A DNA stretch of 64,000 nucleotides from Flavobacterium sp. 5 (lineage in GTDB: Bacteria > Bacteroidota > Bacteroidia > Flavobacteriales > Flavobacteriaceae). Positions 1 to 11,400 of this stretch are shown in pieces (positions within the stretch are counted from its first letter, which is position 1; every line of letters starts with the position of its first letter). The notes under the pieces were generated by a model. That model was not told the DNA's origin. It saw only the letters and a list, made by a program, of their open reading frames with translations, and did no database searches. The stretch lies in assembly GCF_002813295.1 (NCBI RefSeq), contig NZ_PHUE01000001.1, forward strand, positions 310,001 through 374,000. Reading direction: 5' to 3'. The translations under genes were made by a program, and so were the position numbers.

Positions 1-484
1 CATTCCAAACAACATCTTGGTATCCTTTTGTTCCTCCATGCAAAGCATTTTCACCGTTATTAACTGGAATACTATAATTTTTTCCATTCAAATTAAATTT
101 TCCTTTAGCAATTCGATTACCTACACGTCCAATAGTAGCTCCAAAATAAGGCTCAGTTGAGTTTTGATAGTCTTTAATACTCTTAAAACCGACTACTACG
201 TCAACAAATTCGTTGTTTTTATTTTTAACCAATAAACTAATCAATCGACCTCCATAATTGGTAAAAGCGGCTTGAATATTTTCATTTTTTATCCAATATA
301 GCTCCACTTTTTTTCCTTCGATTTCTCCTATAAAATTATTTGAATCAAGAACTGTTGGTTGCATGTTTATATTTTCGCTTAGAGGTTTATTAGATACTTT
401 GACATTATCTTTTTCTTTCTTTTCACAAGAAGTCTGAAGCAACAATCCTAAAAAAAGAATGGTCATTAATTGTGCATTTTTCAT
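1..484 (-). CDS. Aldose 1-epimerase (mutarotase), lipoprotein, 3' part outside window
   Basis: The gene starts at 484 and runs leftwards off the window, so about 161 N-terminal residues are visible. A lipoprotein signal (GLLLQTSC) is followed by a linker and then typical galactose mutarotase segments: FTNYGGRLISL, GATIGRVGNRIAKGKF and ENALHGGTKGYQDVVW. Members of the family interconvert alpha and beta anomers of aldoses such as galactose or arabinose; the lipobox suggests a periplasmic, membrane-anchored form. It lies 25 bp downstream of the GH43 gene on the same strand, so the two are probably co-transcribed in a sugar-utilisation operon. The catalytic Glu and the second His lie beyond the window edge and cannot be checked. 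Confidence 0.9.
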   Translation of the reverse strand, partial: MKNAQLMTILFLGLLLQTSCEKKEKDNVKVSNKPLSENINMQPTVLDSNNFIGEIEGKKVELYWIKNENIQAAFTNYGGRLISLLVKNKNNEFVDVVVGFKSIKDYQNSTEPYFGATIGRVGNRIAKGKFNLNGKNYSIPVNNGENALHGGTKGYQDVVWN

Positions 485-509
485 TTTTGAATATTTAGAT
501 TACAATTTA

Positions 510-1559
510 TTACATAGAAGGAATAGTCAAAGGAACTCCTGAAGCAGCTGGCTCACCAATAACAGGATTACCCATTTCATCCCATTTTAACTGTTGCATT
601 CTAGGAGATCTTTTTACACCACATCCATCTCCAGGATTTGAATTTGCATGGTACAAAATCCAATCTTCTTTACCATTTGGTGATTTAAAGAATGAATTAT
701 GCCCCGGAGCATAGACTTTCGTTTTATTTGATTGTTCCAGAATTGGTTTATCTGATTTTGCCCATGCCGAAGAATCTAATAAATTATCAGTTCCCGTAAA
801 AGTGAGCAATCCTAAACTATAATTATCAGTCCAACAACCACTTGCTGAAAATACAATAAACACTTTGTCATTATGCGATAGAAATTGAGGCCCTTCGTTT
901 ACATTTACTTGTGCTGGATTTTTGTCATCATGCAGTGCGCCATACAATTCCCAAGTATTTGTTGGTTTAGAGATTAAAACTCTGTCACCATCAATTTGAG
1001 TTGGAGATTTCATTTTGGCTATATAAATATTTTGTTGCCCATTGGAATCACCTTCCCAACCTGACCAAATCATGTACAATTGTTCCTTATACGTAAAAAT
1101 ATTGCCATCAATAGCCCATTTATCGGTTCGTGGGGCGATTTTTCCTTTAAAAACCCATTCACCTTTCATTGGGTTTTTAGAATCATTTTCTAAAACATAC
1201 ATTCTGTGTGTATCATTAGAACCATTATCTGCTGCAAAATAAACGTACCACTTGTTATTAATAAAATGAAACTCAGGAGCCCAAACTTCGGCAGAATAAT
1301 CAGTGTTTTTTGGAGCAGTCCAAATGACTTTTTTTTCGGCATTTTTTAAATCTGCTAAATTTTTAGTTTTCCAAAGAACTAATTTGTTTTGCATAGTATG
1401 TGTATAATAGTAATATCCATTATAATAAGTACTATAAGGGTCGGGACCATAATCTAAAATAGGATTCGCAAATGTTTGTTGTGCAGATATAGTATTGTTT
1501 CCGATACAAAATAGAATCAGTAATAATGTTTGTTTTAGTATGGAATTTTTTATTTTCAT
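510..1559 (-). CDS. Glycoside hydrolase family 43, secreted
   Basis: A 349-aa protein with an N-terminal signal peptide ending near SAQ (residue 27). The five-bladed propeller fold of GH43 is indicated by the expected acidic triad: D40 in GPDPYS (general base), D151 in AIDGNIF (pKa modulator) and E222 in NEGPQF (general acid), plus the WAPE motif at 93-96. Family members cleave arabinan, arabinoxylan or xylo-oligosaccharides. Length fits a single-domain enzyme. It is followed by the epimerase gene and preceded 246 bp upstream by the GH5-like gene on the same strand, consistent with hemicellulose or pectin side-chain degradation. The exact substrate cannot be read from the sequence. Confidence 0.88.
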   Translation of the reverse strand: MKIKNSILKQTLLLILFCIGNNTISAQQTFANPILDYGPDPYSTYYNGYYYYTHTMQNKLVLWKTKNLADLKNAEKKVIWTAPKNTDYSAEVWAPEFHFINNKWYVYFAADNGSNDTHRMYVLENDSKNPMKGEWVFKGKIAPRTDKWAIDGNIFTYKEQLYMIWSGWEGDSNGQQNIYIAKMKSPTQIDGDRVLISKPTNTWELYGALHDDKNPAQVNVNEGPQFLSHNDKVFIVFSASGCWTDNYSLGLLTFTGTDNLLDSSAWAKSDKPILEQSNKTKVYAPGHNSFFKSPNGKEDWILYHANSNPGDGCGVKRSPRMQQLKWDEMGNPVIGEPAASGVPLTIPSM

Positions 1560-1805
1560 ATTTTAGATATTTATTATTTTTTGTCACCTTTTTGAGGCAT
1601 ACTCATTTCATCACCCAATTAGTTAATGGATTAAATTTATTTCAATCGTTTGTATGTAACCCAATGCTGAAAAACAGATTTTGCTTAACTTAAAATCAAA
1701 TTATCGGGACAAGTTATCCCGATAATTTTGAACACATAAACAACTAACCACAGTTATTATGAAAAAAGCATTCTGTTTTTTGTTGCACAAATAGTACATT
1801 GTCTT

Positions 1806-2978
1806 TTATTTAGCATTTACTTTGGATGTAATTTTTTTAATAAAATCAGTTTCTGATTTTTTATATGGTGTTCCATCTGAATTAAATACTTCATGAAACC
1901 ATACCGGAGGTGCTGATGTATATTTTTTTGTCCAACTATCCCAAGGAAATTTAGTTTGTGTTTTCCCATCTACTAATCCCCAATTGATCATAGCAATTTT
2001 GTTTTCCTTACCGATTGGCAGAAAACCTTCAAATGTGCTACCGTTTGGTCTAGCCATATATTCAGTACATAATAATGGTTTTCCGTAGCGTTTTAGCTCA
2101 TTTATTCTATTTGTAAAATCAGCAGGCTTATCATAACAGTGGAAAGAAATAACATCTGATTGTTCCAATTGTAATCTAAAAATAGGTTTCATTCCTTTTT
2201 CAGACCAATCTCCAGCCCAAACTCCTGAAGTTAAAGGTTGAGAAGGATTACTTGAGCGTGCCCATTTGAAAGCTTTTTCTAGGAGTTTGTAAACCAGCTC
2301 TTCTTTGTTCACAACTTCTACTTTTTCATAAGCAGGTCTGTTCATGTTATCGGGCTCATTCCAAACATCCCAACCTAAAATACGTTTGTCATTTTTAAAA
2401 TGCGCAACCGTTTCTTTAATATATTTTTCCAAGCGTGGAGTTTGTGTTTCATCCAAAAGTGCTTTTTGTCCTGGTGACTGTACCCAGCCAGAATTATGTA
2501 CAAATGGCTGAGGAACTCTTTGTTTTCCAGATACAGGAAACGGATCCCAACAAGAATCAAATAAAACGAATAATGTTTTGATATTGTGTTTATCTGCGAT
2601 TGTCAAATACTCATCCATTCTTTTATAAAACCCTTCAGCATCATCTTTATGCAATAAATCATGAAGATAAACACGCATCACATTCATTCCTATACCTTCT
2701 GCCCAACCTAATTCTTGATCGATTTTTTTAGGATCAAAAGTATCTGCTTGCCACATTTCTAGTTGGTTAATAGCATTACCAGGTGTAAAATTAGCTCCAA
2801 CTAACCATGGTTGTTCTGCATACCATTCGTTAGCCTTCTCTTTGGACCAGATTGTTCTTTCTGTAGCAGAAGTTTCTGTTGGGGTTTGCTCCGTTTTAAC
2901 TTCATTTTTGCTTTTATTACAGCTAATTGTTAGCATCGAAAATAAAGCAATAGCTATTAATTTATTTTTATTTTTCAT
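1806..2978 (-). CDS. GH5-like glycoside hydrolase, lipoprotein
   Basis: Start chosen at 2978, six codons inside the longest frame, because the lipoprotein signal (MKNKNKLIAIALFSMLTISC) begins there. The protein has 390 aa. It shows a TIM-barrel retaining glycosidase pattern: WDVWNEPDN with acid/base Glu (about E208) and LLCTEYMARP with nucleophile Glu (about E306), as in clan GH-A, plus a conserved VMRVYLHDLL segment. Likely a periplasmic or surface-anchored beta-glycosidase, or a cellulase-like enzyme acting on plant polysaccharide. It is transcribed divergently from the hybrid two-component regulator, the usual layout of a carbohydrate locus and its sensor in Bacteroidota. Family 5 assignment is by motif only. 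Confidence 0.8.
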   Translation of the reverse strand: MKNKNKLIAIALFSMLTISCNKSKNEVKTEQTPTETSATERTIWSKEKANEWYAEQPWLVGANFTPGNAINQLEMWQADTFDPKKIDQELGWAEGIGMNVMRVYLHDLLHKDDAEGFYKRMDEYLTIADKHNIKTLFVLFDSCWDPFPVSGKQRVPQPFVHNSGWVQSPGQKALLDETQTPRLEKYIKETVAHFKNDKRILGWDVWNEPDNMNRPAYEKVEVVNKEELVYKLLEKAFKWARSSNPSQPLTSGVWAGDWSEKGMKPIFRLQLEQSDVISFHCYDKPADFTNRINELKRYGKPLLCTEYMARPNGSTFEGFLPIGKENKIAMINWGLVDGKTQTKFPWDSWTKKYTSAPPVWFHEVFNSDGTPYKKSETDFIKKITSKVNAK

Positions 2979-3529
2979 TATAAAATATATTGACAATTAA
3001 ATTATGGGAATTACTATTGTAAAGACATGCTGAACAGTTTCAAAAATCACAAATCTTTAGATACTTTTTTAATCAAAACTGTCCAATAATAATTTATTTT
3101 TCGTGTAGTCAAAGCTTCATTTTTTCATAAGTATTGTAGTCATAGGTTATTTGATAATTTTGATAATTTTGATTTTTTCTAGCTTTAGCTCGAACGATTT
3201 AAATAAAATAACTTTTTAGTATTTCATTTTGTATTAGTCAAAATATAAGTAATATTGCAACTGCTCTAAAGATGTTTATTTTCAGACCTGTTAAAATATT
3301 TTAGTCATTTTTTATTAATACGATAATTTATATGCCTAAAAAACATCAATTTAATTTTTGACCAAAATAGGATATTGATGACATAATTTTAATCTCATTT
3401 TGTCTCACAATTGTGTTAAAATGGTTCAAATCCTCTATAAAAAACTTGTAAAATATGATGTGAGTCAAAATGAATGCATATGACACAAGAGGAGAGGTTA
3501 TTTTTATAAAAAAATTAATAAACATTAAC
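2979..3529. promoter_or_regulatory. Divergent intergenic region between GH5-like gene and hybrid sensor
   Basis: About 550 bp of very AT-rich DNA with no convincing gene. It must hold the promoters of both the leftward hydrolase operon and the rightward regulator. No clear operator palindrome was recognised. Confidence 0.5.
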
Positions 3530-6500
3530 ATGCAAAGAATTTTCAAAATAGTCACATTGGTTTGTCTTTTGTTTTTGTCTACTACAATTTTTAGTCAGCA
3601 ATACTATTTCAAACATTATAAGGTAGAAAATGGTATGTCAAACAATTCAGTTTTGGCATCAATTCAAGACAAAGATGGTTTTTTATGGTTTGGTACGAAA
3701 GATGGTTTGAATCGTTTTGATGGGTATCATTTCAAAACATTTCGAAGTGGATCAAACCCTAAAACATCTTTAGGAATAAGCTATATTCAATCGCTACATG
3801 AATTCAAAAATTATATTTGGGTCGGAACAGATAAAGGATTGTACTCGTATGATAAAAAGTTAGAAAAATTTACTTTTTTGAATGAAGCCATTAACAATCG
3901 CATCAATGATATTGATAATGATTTGAAAGGTAATTTATGGTTTATTTCTATCGGAACAATGGTCAAATATAATGTTGACACAAAAGAGACCACCATGTTT
4001 AATGGTCGAAATTCTTTTTATGCCACTTCTATTACCTGCGATAAAAATGGAGTAATCTGGGCATCATCTTATGATGATTTATATCGTTATTCTGAAGCAA
4101 CTCAAAGCTTTGATAAAATTAGTGTACAGTTACCTAATAATACCTTTTCAATTTCAGCAATTTATGCATTAGATACTAATTCGATTTTAATTGGCACACG
4201 GGATCATGGTGTTTATAAGTATGATGTTTCCAATAAAAAAACTGAGCCTTTTATTAATGGTGCCGAAAAACCAATTTTTGTCCGACAATTTAAAAACAAT
4301 AGAAATGAATTATGGATTGCCAGCGAATCCGGTGTCTACATTTATAATTTAAAAGATAAAACCATCAAAAATTTGCGTAAAAGCCCAAGTGATCCTTACG
4401 CTATTTCAGATAATGCAGCTTATTGTATTACAATTGATAAAGAAAATGGTGTATGGATTGGAACCTATTTTGGGGGAGTAAATTATCATCAAAAACAATA
4501 CGATCAATTTAAAAAATACTTTCCCCGAAAAGGCGAAAATGCAATCGTAGGAAGTGCTGTTCGTGAAATACACAAGGACAATCAAGGAAATCTTTGGATC
4601 GGTACAGAAGATGCTGGAATTAATAAATTTAATCTACAAACAAAGAAATTTACTAGTTTTCAACCCAATGGAACAAAATCAGGACTTTCTTTTTATAATA
4701 TTCATGCCGTTTTACCAAGGGGAAATAAAATTTGGATAGGAACTTTTGAGCACGGTTTGGATATTTTGGATGCTAATACCGGAAAAGTGGTTAAACATTA
4801 TGATCATACTTCTAGTAACTTAAAAAGTGATTTTATTGTTACGTTTTATGAAACCCCTGAAAAGAAATTATATGTAGTAACCTCTCTTGGGATCTATTTA
4901 TATGATGATAAAAATGATAATTTTAAAATTTGTGATGATTTTTCGCAAATTACCCATTATACCTGCATGTTTAAAGATAGTTATGGTAATTTTTGGGCTG
5001 GTTCCTATCGTGATGGATTATTTTATTACAATCCTAAAACTAAAGAAAAAGTAGTTTACAAACATGATTATAAAAATGATAAAAGTATAAGTAATGATTT
5101 TATAACTTCAATTTTTCAAGATCAACAAAATAATCTGTGGATAGCGACCGAAAATGGTTTAAATTTATTTGATATCCGAAATAAAGAATTCAAAAAATAT
5201 ACTACTAAGGATGGATTTCCCAGCAATGTAATTTATTCTATTTTGCAAGATCCAAAACAGGATTTATTTATTACTACTTCAAAAGGATTAGTCAAATTTA
5301 ATCCTAAAACAAAGTCAGTTAAAATTTTCACTACAGCAAACGGATTACTGAGTGATCAATTCAATTACAATTCAGCTTTTAAGGATTCCAATGGTGATAT
5401 GTATTTTGGTAATCTTAATGGTATGATTAGTTTTAATCCCAAAAATTTTAATGCAAATAAATACAATGCTCCAATATTTATTACTGGACTCCAAATAAAT
5501 AATCAAGATGTAGTAGTAAATGCTGAAAACTCTCCACTAGACGAATCTATTTCGTATATCAAAAAAATCACTTTAAAAAGTGACCAATCTAATTTTAATA
5601 TTGATTTTGCTTCGTTAAGCTATACAGCACCAGAACTTACAGAATATTGGTATAAATTGGATGGTATCAACGACGACTGGGTTTATTTAAATAAAAACAA
5701 TAAAGTATTTTTTACTGAGCTTCCATCTGGCGACTATAAATTTAGAGTAAAATCATTAAGTACTAATGGAATTTGGAGTAAAGAAGCTGTTATTGAAATT
5801 ATAGTTTGGCCTCCATTTTGGGCAAGCAGTTATGCGTTTTTTTGTTATATTTTACTAATTACAGGATGTGTTTATTTGCTTTTACGCAGGTATCATAATA
5901 TGAATATTAAGGAAAATAACCAAAAAATAGCAAATCTTAATAACGAGAAAGAGAAAGAAATATATAATGCAAAAATTGAATTTTTCACAAATGTGGCACA
6001 TGAAATTCGAACTCCTTTAACGTTAATAAAAAGTCCTTTAGAAAGTTTATTAAAGCGAACATATGATTCTCCAGAAATTCCTCAGAATTTATCAATCATG
6101 GAAAAAAATACTTCTCGCTTATTAAATTTGGTTAATGAATTACTTGATTTTAGAAAGACAGAAATGGAGGGATTAAAGTTGACTTTTGTCGAAACAAACA
6201 TATCCCTTTTGGTTCGACAATTACATTCTCAATTTACACCTTTAATAGAAGAAAAAAACATCCATCTCGAACTAGAATTGGGTGAAAAAGATATTTATGC
6301 TTTTGTTGATGAAGAGGCTATTAGAAAAATTCTAACTAATTTAATTAGTAATGCTTTAAAATATGCAAAAAAAGAAGTGATTATTACTTTATTCAGAGAT
6401 GAAAGCTCTTTGGAATTTATTGTAAAAAATGATGGGAATTTAATTCCAAAAGGCCTTAAAAGTAAAATTTTCGAACCTTTCTTTAGAATATTGGGTACCG

Positions 6501-7480
6501 AAAATCAAACTGGAACAGGGATCGGTTTATCACTTGCTCACTCACTCACAGAATTGCATAATGGAACCTTAAAATTGCGATTCTTGGATGAAAACATGAA
6601 TACTTTTGTTTTACAATTACCTTTACGTCAGCAAAGTGAATTCCATCTGTATAAAGATACTACGGAAACTGAGATAAAAGATAGTAATGAAGAATTTGAA
6701 AATGAGATTATAACGAAAGAAATTAAAACACAAATACTTGTTGTTGAGGATAATTTGGAGTTGCTTAATTTTATAAGCAAAGAACTTGGCAAAGAGTATA
6801 AAGTTTTTAAAGCTACTAACGGTGAAGAGGCTTTAAAAGTAATTCATAACCAAAGCATACATATTGTTATTAGCGATATTACGATGCCAATTATGGATGG
6901 TATCGAATTATGTGATCGTATAAAATCAAATATTGAATCGAGTCATATTCCTGTAATTTTATTAACAGCCTTGAGTGCAATACAATCTCGAATTCAAGGA
7001 TTGGAATCAGGTGCAGATGCCTACATTTCTAAACCCTTTTCGATGGACTTTATTTTGGCTCAAATAGATAATTTATTATCCAATAGACGCCATGTTATGG
7101 AGTATTATGCGAGTTCCCCTTTATCGCATTTAAAAACCATTGCGTATAATAAAACCGACGAAGATTTTATTAAAAAACTAGATGAAATTATAAATCAGAA
7201 TATGACCGATACAAATCTAAGTGTCGAATCACTAGCTGATATTTTACACATGAGCCGCTCTACTTTATATCGTAAAATAAAAGATATATCTAATCTTAGT
7301 CCGAACGAACTCATTAATAATGCCCGTTTGAAAAAAGCAGCAGAGTTATTGCTTTCAGGCAAATACAAAGTTTATGAAATTTCGGAAATAGTAGGATACA
7401 AGTCACAATCTAGTTTCAGTAGAAATTTCCAAAAAAGTTTTGCGATGTCACCTTCAGAGTTTATTAATAATGGGCATTAG
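3530..7480 (+). CDS. Hybrid two-component system sensor/regulator (HTCS)
   Basis: Start chosen at 3530, where a signal peptide begins (MQRIFKIVTLVCLLFLST), 60 bp inside the longest frame; 1,316 aa result. Domain order: periplasmic two-bladed Reg_prop propeller repeats (many WxGT/DGLNRFD-type motifs, about 30-670), Y_Y_Y domain (about 680-755), transmembrane helix (about 763-785), HisKA with phospho-acceptor H824 in NVAHEIRTPL, HATPase, receiver with D1116 in ISDITMP, and an AraC-type HTH at the C-terminus. HTCS proteins bind an oligosaccharide in the periplasm and activate adjacent polysaccharide-utilisation genes. The divergent GH5, GH43 and epimerase genes are the likely targets. Confidence 0.93.
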   Translation: MQRIFKIVTLVCLLFLSTTIFSQQYYFKHYKVENGMSNNSVLASIQDKDGFLWFGTKDGLNRFDGYHFKTFRSGSNPKTSLGISYIQSLHEFKNYIWVGTDKGLYSYDKKLEKFTFLNEAINNRINDIDNDLKGNLWFISIGTMVKYNVDTKETTMFNGRNSFYATSITCDKNGVIWASSYDDLYRYSEATQSFDKISVQLPNNTFSISAIYALDTNSILIGTRDHGVYKYDVSNKKTEPFINGAEKPIFVRQFKNNRNELWIASESGVYIYNLKDKTIKNLRKSPSDPYAISDNAAYCITIDKENGVWIGTYFGGVNYHQKQYDQFKKYFPRKGENAIVGSAVREIHKDNQGNLWIGTEDAGINKFNLQTKKFTSFQPNGTKSGLSFYNIHAVLPRGNKIWIGTFEHGLDILDANTGKVVKHYDHTSSNLKSDFIVTFYETPEKKLYVVTSLGIYLYDDKNDNFKICDDFSQITHYTCMFKDSYGNFWAGSYRDGLFYYNPKTKEKVVYKHDYKNDKSISNDFITSIFQDQQNNLWIATENGLNLFDIRNKEFKKYTTKDGFPSNVIYSILQDPKQDLFITTSKGLVKFNPKTKSVKIFTTANGLLSDQFNYNSAFKDSNGDMYFGNLNGMISFNPKNFNANKYNAPIFITGLQINNQDVVVNAENSPLDESISYIKKITLKSDQSNFNIDFASLSYTAPELTEYWYKLDGINDDWVYLNKNNKVFFTELPSGDYKFRVKSLSTNGIWSKEAVIEIIVWPPFWASSYAFFCYILLITGCVYLLLRRYHNMNIKENNQKIANLNNEKEKEIYNAKIEFFTNVAHEIRTPLTLIKSPLESLLKRTYDSPEIPQNLSIMEKNTSRLLNLVNELLDFRKTEMEGLKLTFVETNISLLVRQLHSQFTPLIEEKNIHLELELGEKDIYAFVDEEAIRKILTNLISNALKYAKKEVIITLFRDESSLEFIVKNDGNLIPKGLKSKIFEPFFRILGTENQTGTGIGLSLAHSLTELHNGTLKLRFLDENMNTFVLQLPLRQQSEFHLYKDTTETEIKDSNEEFENEIITKEIKTQILVVEDNLELLNFISKELGKEYKVFKATNGEEALKVIHNQSIHIVISDITMPIMDGIELCDRIKSNIESSHIPVILLTALSAIQSRIQGLESGADAYISKPFSMDFILAQIDNLLSNRRHVMEYYASSPLSHLKTIAYNKTDEDFIKKLDEIINQNMTDTNLSVESLADILHMSRSTLYRKIKDISNLSPNELINNARLKKAAELLLSGKYKVYEISEIVGYKSQSSFSRNFQKSFAMSPSEFINNGH

Positions 7481-7530
7481 CAACAGATCCCATAAGCATT
7501 ATTATATAAATTTTAAATTCATAATAAACA

Positions 7531-7561
7531 AAAAAGACGCTCAAAATATGAGCGTCTTTTT
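7531..7561. terminator. Bidirectional terminator
   Basis: Inverted repeat AAAAAGACGCTCA / TGAGCGTCTTTTT with a short AT loop, between the convergent ends of the HTCS and SprF-like genes. The A-tract and T-tract serve both directions. Confidence 0.85.
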
Positions 7562-7585
7562 AAAATACAAGGATTATAAAAAAAA

Positions 7586-8476
7586 TTAAAATTTATATTG
7601 TAATAAAAACTCATTTGTGTTCTTAGCACTTGCCAATTCTGCTTTTGTAGTAATTTCATAAGCAAAACCAATACAAAGCTTTTTACTAACAGTAACACTT
7701 GCCATTGCTGCAACTGCTCCAGTAGTTCTATACAATCCACCAACTTCGAAAATATCATTTATTGACAGCATAGTATTTATATCAACTGAAACTGGTGCAG
7801 CAGTTATAAATCTAGCCATAAAAGAAGGTTTTAAAATTAAGGTTCCAGAAGGATTTAAGTTAAAATCATAACCCGCACTAGCATATAACTGAGGTCTATT
7901 GGTACTAACCAATGCATATCCATCCACATTTTTAACATCTTTGAATGAGATAAGTTTTGGCGCAGAAATTGACAAAAAGTATTTTTCATTCTTTAGTAAA
8001 GCACCAACTCCAACATTTGGTGTAAAAGAACTTTTTACAGAACCAAAGGCAGGATCTACTCCAACCGAATAAAGTTCTAAACCTGAAGTATTTACTACAA
8101 AAGAATTACCACCTGCTTTAATACCAAAATACAAATTGGTTTCTTCATTTAATTTTACCAAATACGATAAATCGATTGCAATTGAAGTTTGTTTTTCAAC
8201 GAATGTTTTTTCATTAAATACAGAAACTCCAAAACCTAAATTTTTAGCAATAGGAGTCGCAAGAAAACCAGCTTGCGATCGTGGAGAATCCTCAATACCA
8301 GTCCACTGCGTCCTAAAAGATAAAGCAGCAACCGTTTGATTATCAACCCCTGCATAAGCGGGATTGATAATAGTCATTTGATTTCTATAAAATGCAAAAT
8401 TATTTGCATTTTGGGCCATTATAGAACTACTCAACAATAATATTCCAATTGTTAGTAGATAGTATATATTTTTCAT
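7586..8476 (-). CDS. PorP/SprF family type IX secretion membrane protein
   Basis: A 296-aa protein with a signal peptide ending at MAQ, then the family opening FYRNQMTIINPAYAG, FRTQWTGI and alternating beta strands of an outer-membrane barrel ending in LLQYKF. PorP/SprF proteins partner with the type IX secretion system and are commonly encoded next to proteins with a type-B C-terminal signal, whose export and surface attachment they support. Here the gene follows the 1,716-aa repeat protein by 19 bp on the same strand, so the pair almost certainly forms one operon. It ends at the shared terminator. Confidence 0.9.
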   Translation of the reverse strand: MKNIYYLLTIGILLLSSSIMAQNANNFAFYRNQMTIINPAYAGVDNQTVAALSFRTQWTGIEDSPRSQAGFLATPIAKNLGFGVSVFNEKTFVEKQTSIAIDLSYLVKLNEETNLYFGIKAGGNSFVVNTSGLELYSVGVDPAFGSVKSSFTPNVGVGALLKNEKYFLSISAPKLISFKDVKNVDGYALVSTNRPQLYASAGYDFNLNPSGTLILKPSFMARFITAAPVSVDINTMLSINDIFEVGGLYRTTGAVAAMASVTVSKKLCIGFAYEITTKAELASAKNTNEFLLQYKF

Positions 8477-8495
8477 GATTTTATGTATTTAAAAA

Positions 8496-11400
8496 TTAAT
8501 TGGCGATATAAATCCACCCTTGATTATCAATTGAACCATCACCATTTAAATCAATTTGATAAAAATAAGATCCTGCCGCAACAATTTTTCCAGTGTTTTT
8601 GTATTCTCCATTCCAATCATTTTGATAATTAGATGAATTATAAACTTCTCCTCCATTTTTGTTGTAAACACTAACTTTAGTAAAAGGATGGCTTTCAATA
8701 TTTCCAATAATCCAAAAATCGTTTATAGAATCTCCGTTTGGAGAAAATCCTTGTGCAATTTTAAGTACTCCCGAATCATGACCATCATTGCTAACTTGAA
8801 TAGAAACTATTGCTGTTGTAGAACCAGCAGAATTTGTAGCAGTAACAGTATAATCTGTAGCTGAACTCAATGCTGTTGGTGTTCCCGTAATTACACCTGT
8901 TGTTGTATTAAAACTTAATCCCTCTGGCAAAGTTGGATTTATTTCAAAAGTTGGTACAGGGTTTCCAGAAACAGTAGGTGTCACTGTGCTTATAGCTTGA
9001 TTGATTATAAAAGTTTTAGAACTTCCATAACTCAAATTGGATGGTGCTTCAGTCGTTACTGCTGCATTTACTGAAAAAGTAGCAGTTGTACTACCGGCAG
9101 TATAATTAGCATCTGCTGCTTGATTAGCAGTAATAATTGAATCCCCAGCACCTACAATAGTAATCATATTGCCACTCACCGTTGCAACAGCTACATTAGA
9201 ACTACTATACGTAAAAGCTCCTGTGCTATTACTTATTGGAGAAACAATTTGAAAAGAAGCATCGCCTACTATTTTTTGAGGAATAGTGAATGCGCCAAAA
9301 GTAGGAGCAACAGTTGAAGTTGCAGATCTATAGAAGTAGAAATTATCTATATCGATTGTACCTCCAACAGTAGCTGGCTGATCTATCTTAAATTGGTATA
9401 TATCCGCTATTCCTAAACCAGCAAAAGTGGCCGAAGTCAAATCAATATCAAAACTATTCCATTGGTTAGGAACTAATGTTAAAGTGATTCCTTTATTATC
9501 ATCAAACGGAGTGTTAGAAATTGGAACAAATCGTATTGAGGCAACATCTGCTGACCAAATATCAAGGTGAATTTTATTAAAATTAGAACCATTAATGTGA
9601 GCAGAAGGCACGATTCCTTCGTAATTCAAATTAGAATACTCTAATACCTCATCTCCTCCAAATAATGGTCTTGTCAATACTGTAGTTTGACCCCATCCTG
9701 GTCGGAAGTCAGTTCCTGAAACATCAGCATAAGCACCCGAAAATAATGAAATTACATCTCCTGAATTTCTAGCCGGAGGTGTCGGAGCGGCTGGATGAAC
9801 CGGAGCTGCAACAACTACAATGTTAACTGTCGCTGTTGTTGAACCTGCAGAATTTGTTGCAGTAACTGTATAATCTGTAGTTGCGCTCAATGCTGTTGGT
9901 GTTCCTGAGATTGTACCAGTTGTTATGTCTAAATTTAATCCTGCTGGTAAAGTTGGATTTACAGTAAAAGTTGGCGCAGGGTTTCCTGTAACTGTAGGAG
10001 TTACTACAGTAATAGCTTCATTAACTATATAAGATTTAGCACCTCCATAAGTCAAATCAGATGGTGAAATAGGTGTTACCAAAGCATCTCTATAAAAATA
10101 AAAATTGTCTATATCGATTGTACCTCCAACAATAGCTGGCTGATCTATCTTAAATTGATATATATCCACTATTCCTAAACCAGCAAAAGTGGCCGAAGTC
10201 AAATCAATATCAAAACTATTCCATTGGTTAGGAACTAATGTTAAAGTGATTCCTTTATTATCATCAAACGGAGTGTTAGAAATTGGAACAAATCGTATTG
10301 AGGCAACATCTGCTGACCAAATATCAAGGTGAATTTTATTAAAATTAGAACCATTAATGTGAGCAGAAGGCACGATTCCTTCGTAATTCAAATTAGAATA
10401 CTCTAATACCTCATCTCCTCCAAATAATGGTCTTGTCAATACTGTAGTTTGACCCCATCCTGGTCGGAAGTCAGTTCCTGAAACATCAGCATAAGCACCC
10501 GAAAATAATGAAATTACATCTCCTGAATTTCTAGCCGGAGGTGTCGGAGCGGCTGGATGAACCGGAGCTGCAACAACTACAATGTTAACTGTCGCTGTTG
10601 TTGAACCTGCAGAATTTGTTACAGTAACTGTATAATCTGTAGCTGCGCTCAATGCTGTTGGTGTTCCTGAGATTGTACCAGTTGTTATGTCTAAATTTAA
10701 TCCTGCTGGTAAAGTTGGATTTACAGTAAAAGTTGGCGCAGGGTTTCCTGTAACTGTAGGAGTTACTACAGTAATAGCTTCATTAATTAAAAAAGATTTA
10801 GCACTTCCATAAGTCAAATCAGATGGTGAAATAGGTGTTACTGAAGCATCTCTATAAAAATAAAAATTGTCTATATCGATTGTACCTCCAACTGTAGCTG
10901 GTTGATCTATCTTAAATTGGTATATATCCGCTATTCCTAAACCAGCAAAAGTAGCCGAAGTTAAATCAATATCGAAACTATTCCATTGGTTAGGAACTAA
11001 GGTTAAAGTGATTCCTTTATTATCATCAAACGGAGTGTTAGAAATTGGAACAAATCGTATTGAGGCAACATCTGCTGACCAAATATCAAGGTGAATTTTA
11101 TTAAAATTTGAACCATTAATGTGAGCAGAAGGCACGATTCCTTCGTAATTTAAATTAGAATATTCTAATACCTCATCTCCTCCAAATAATGGTCTTGTTA
11201 ATGCTGTAGATTGACCCCATTCTGGTCGGAAGTCAGTTCCTGAAACATCAGCATAGGCACCAGAAAATAATGAAACCACATCTCCTGAATTTCTAGCTGG
11301 AGGTGTTGGAGCGGCTGGGTTAACAGAAGCTGCAACAACAGCAATATTAAGTGTTGCAGTTGTAGAACCAGCAGAATTTGTTGCAGTAACTGTATAATCT

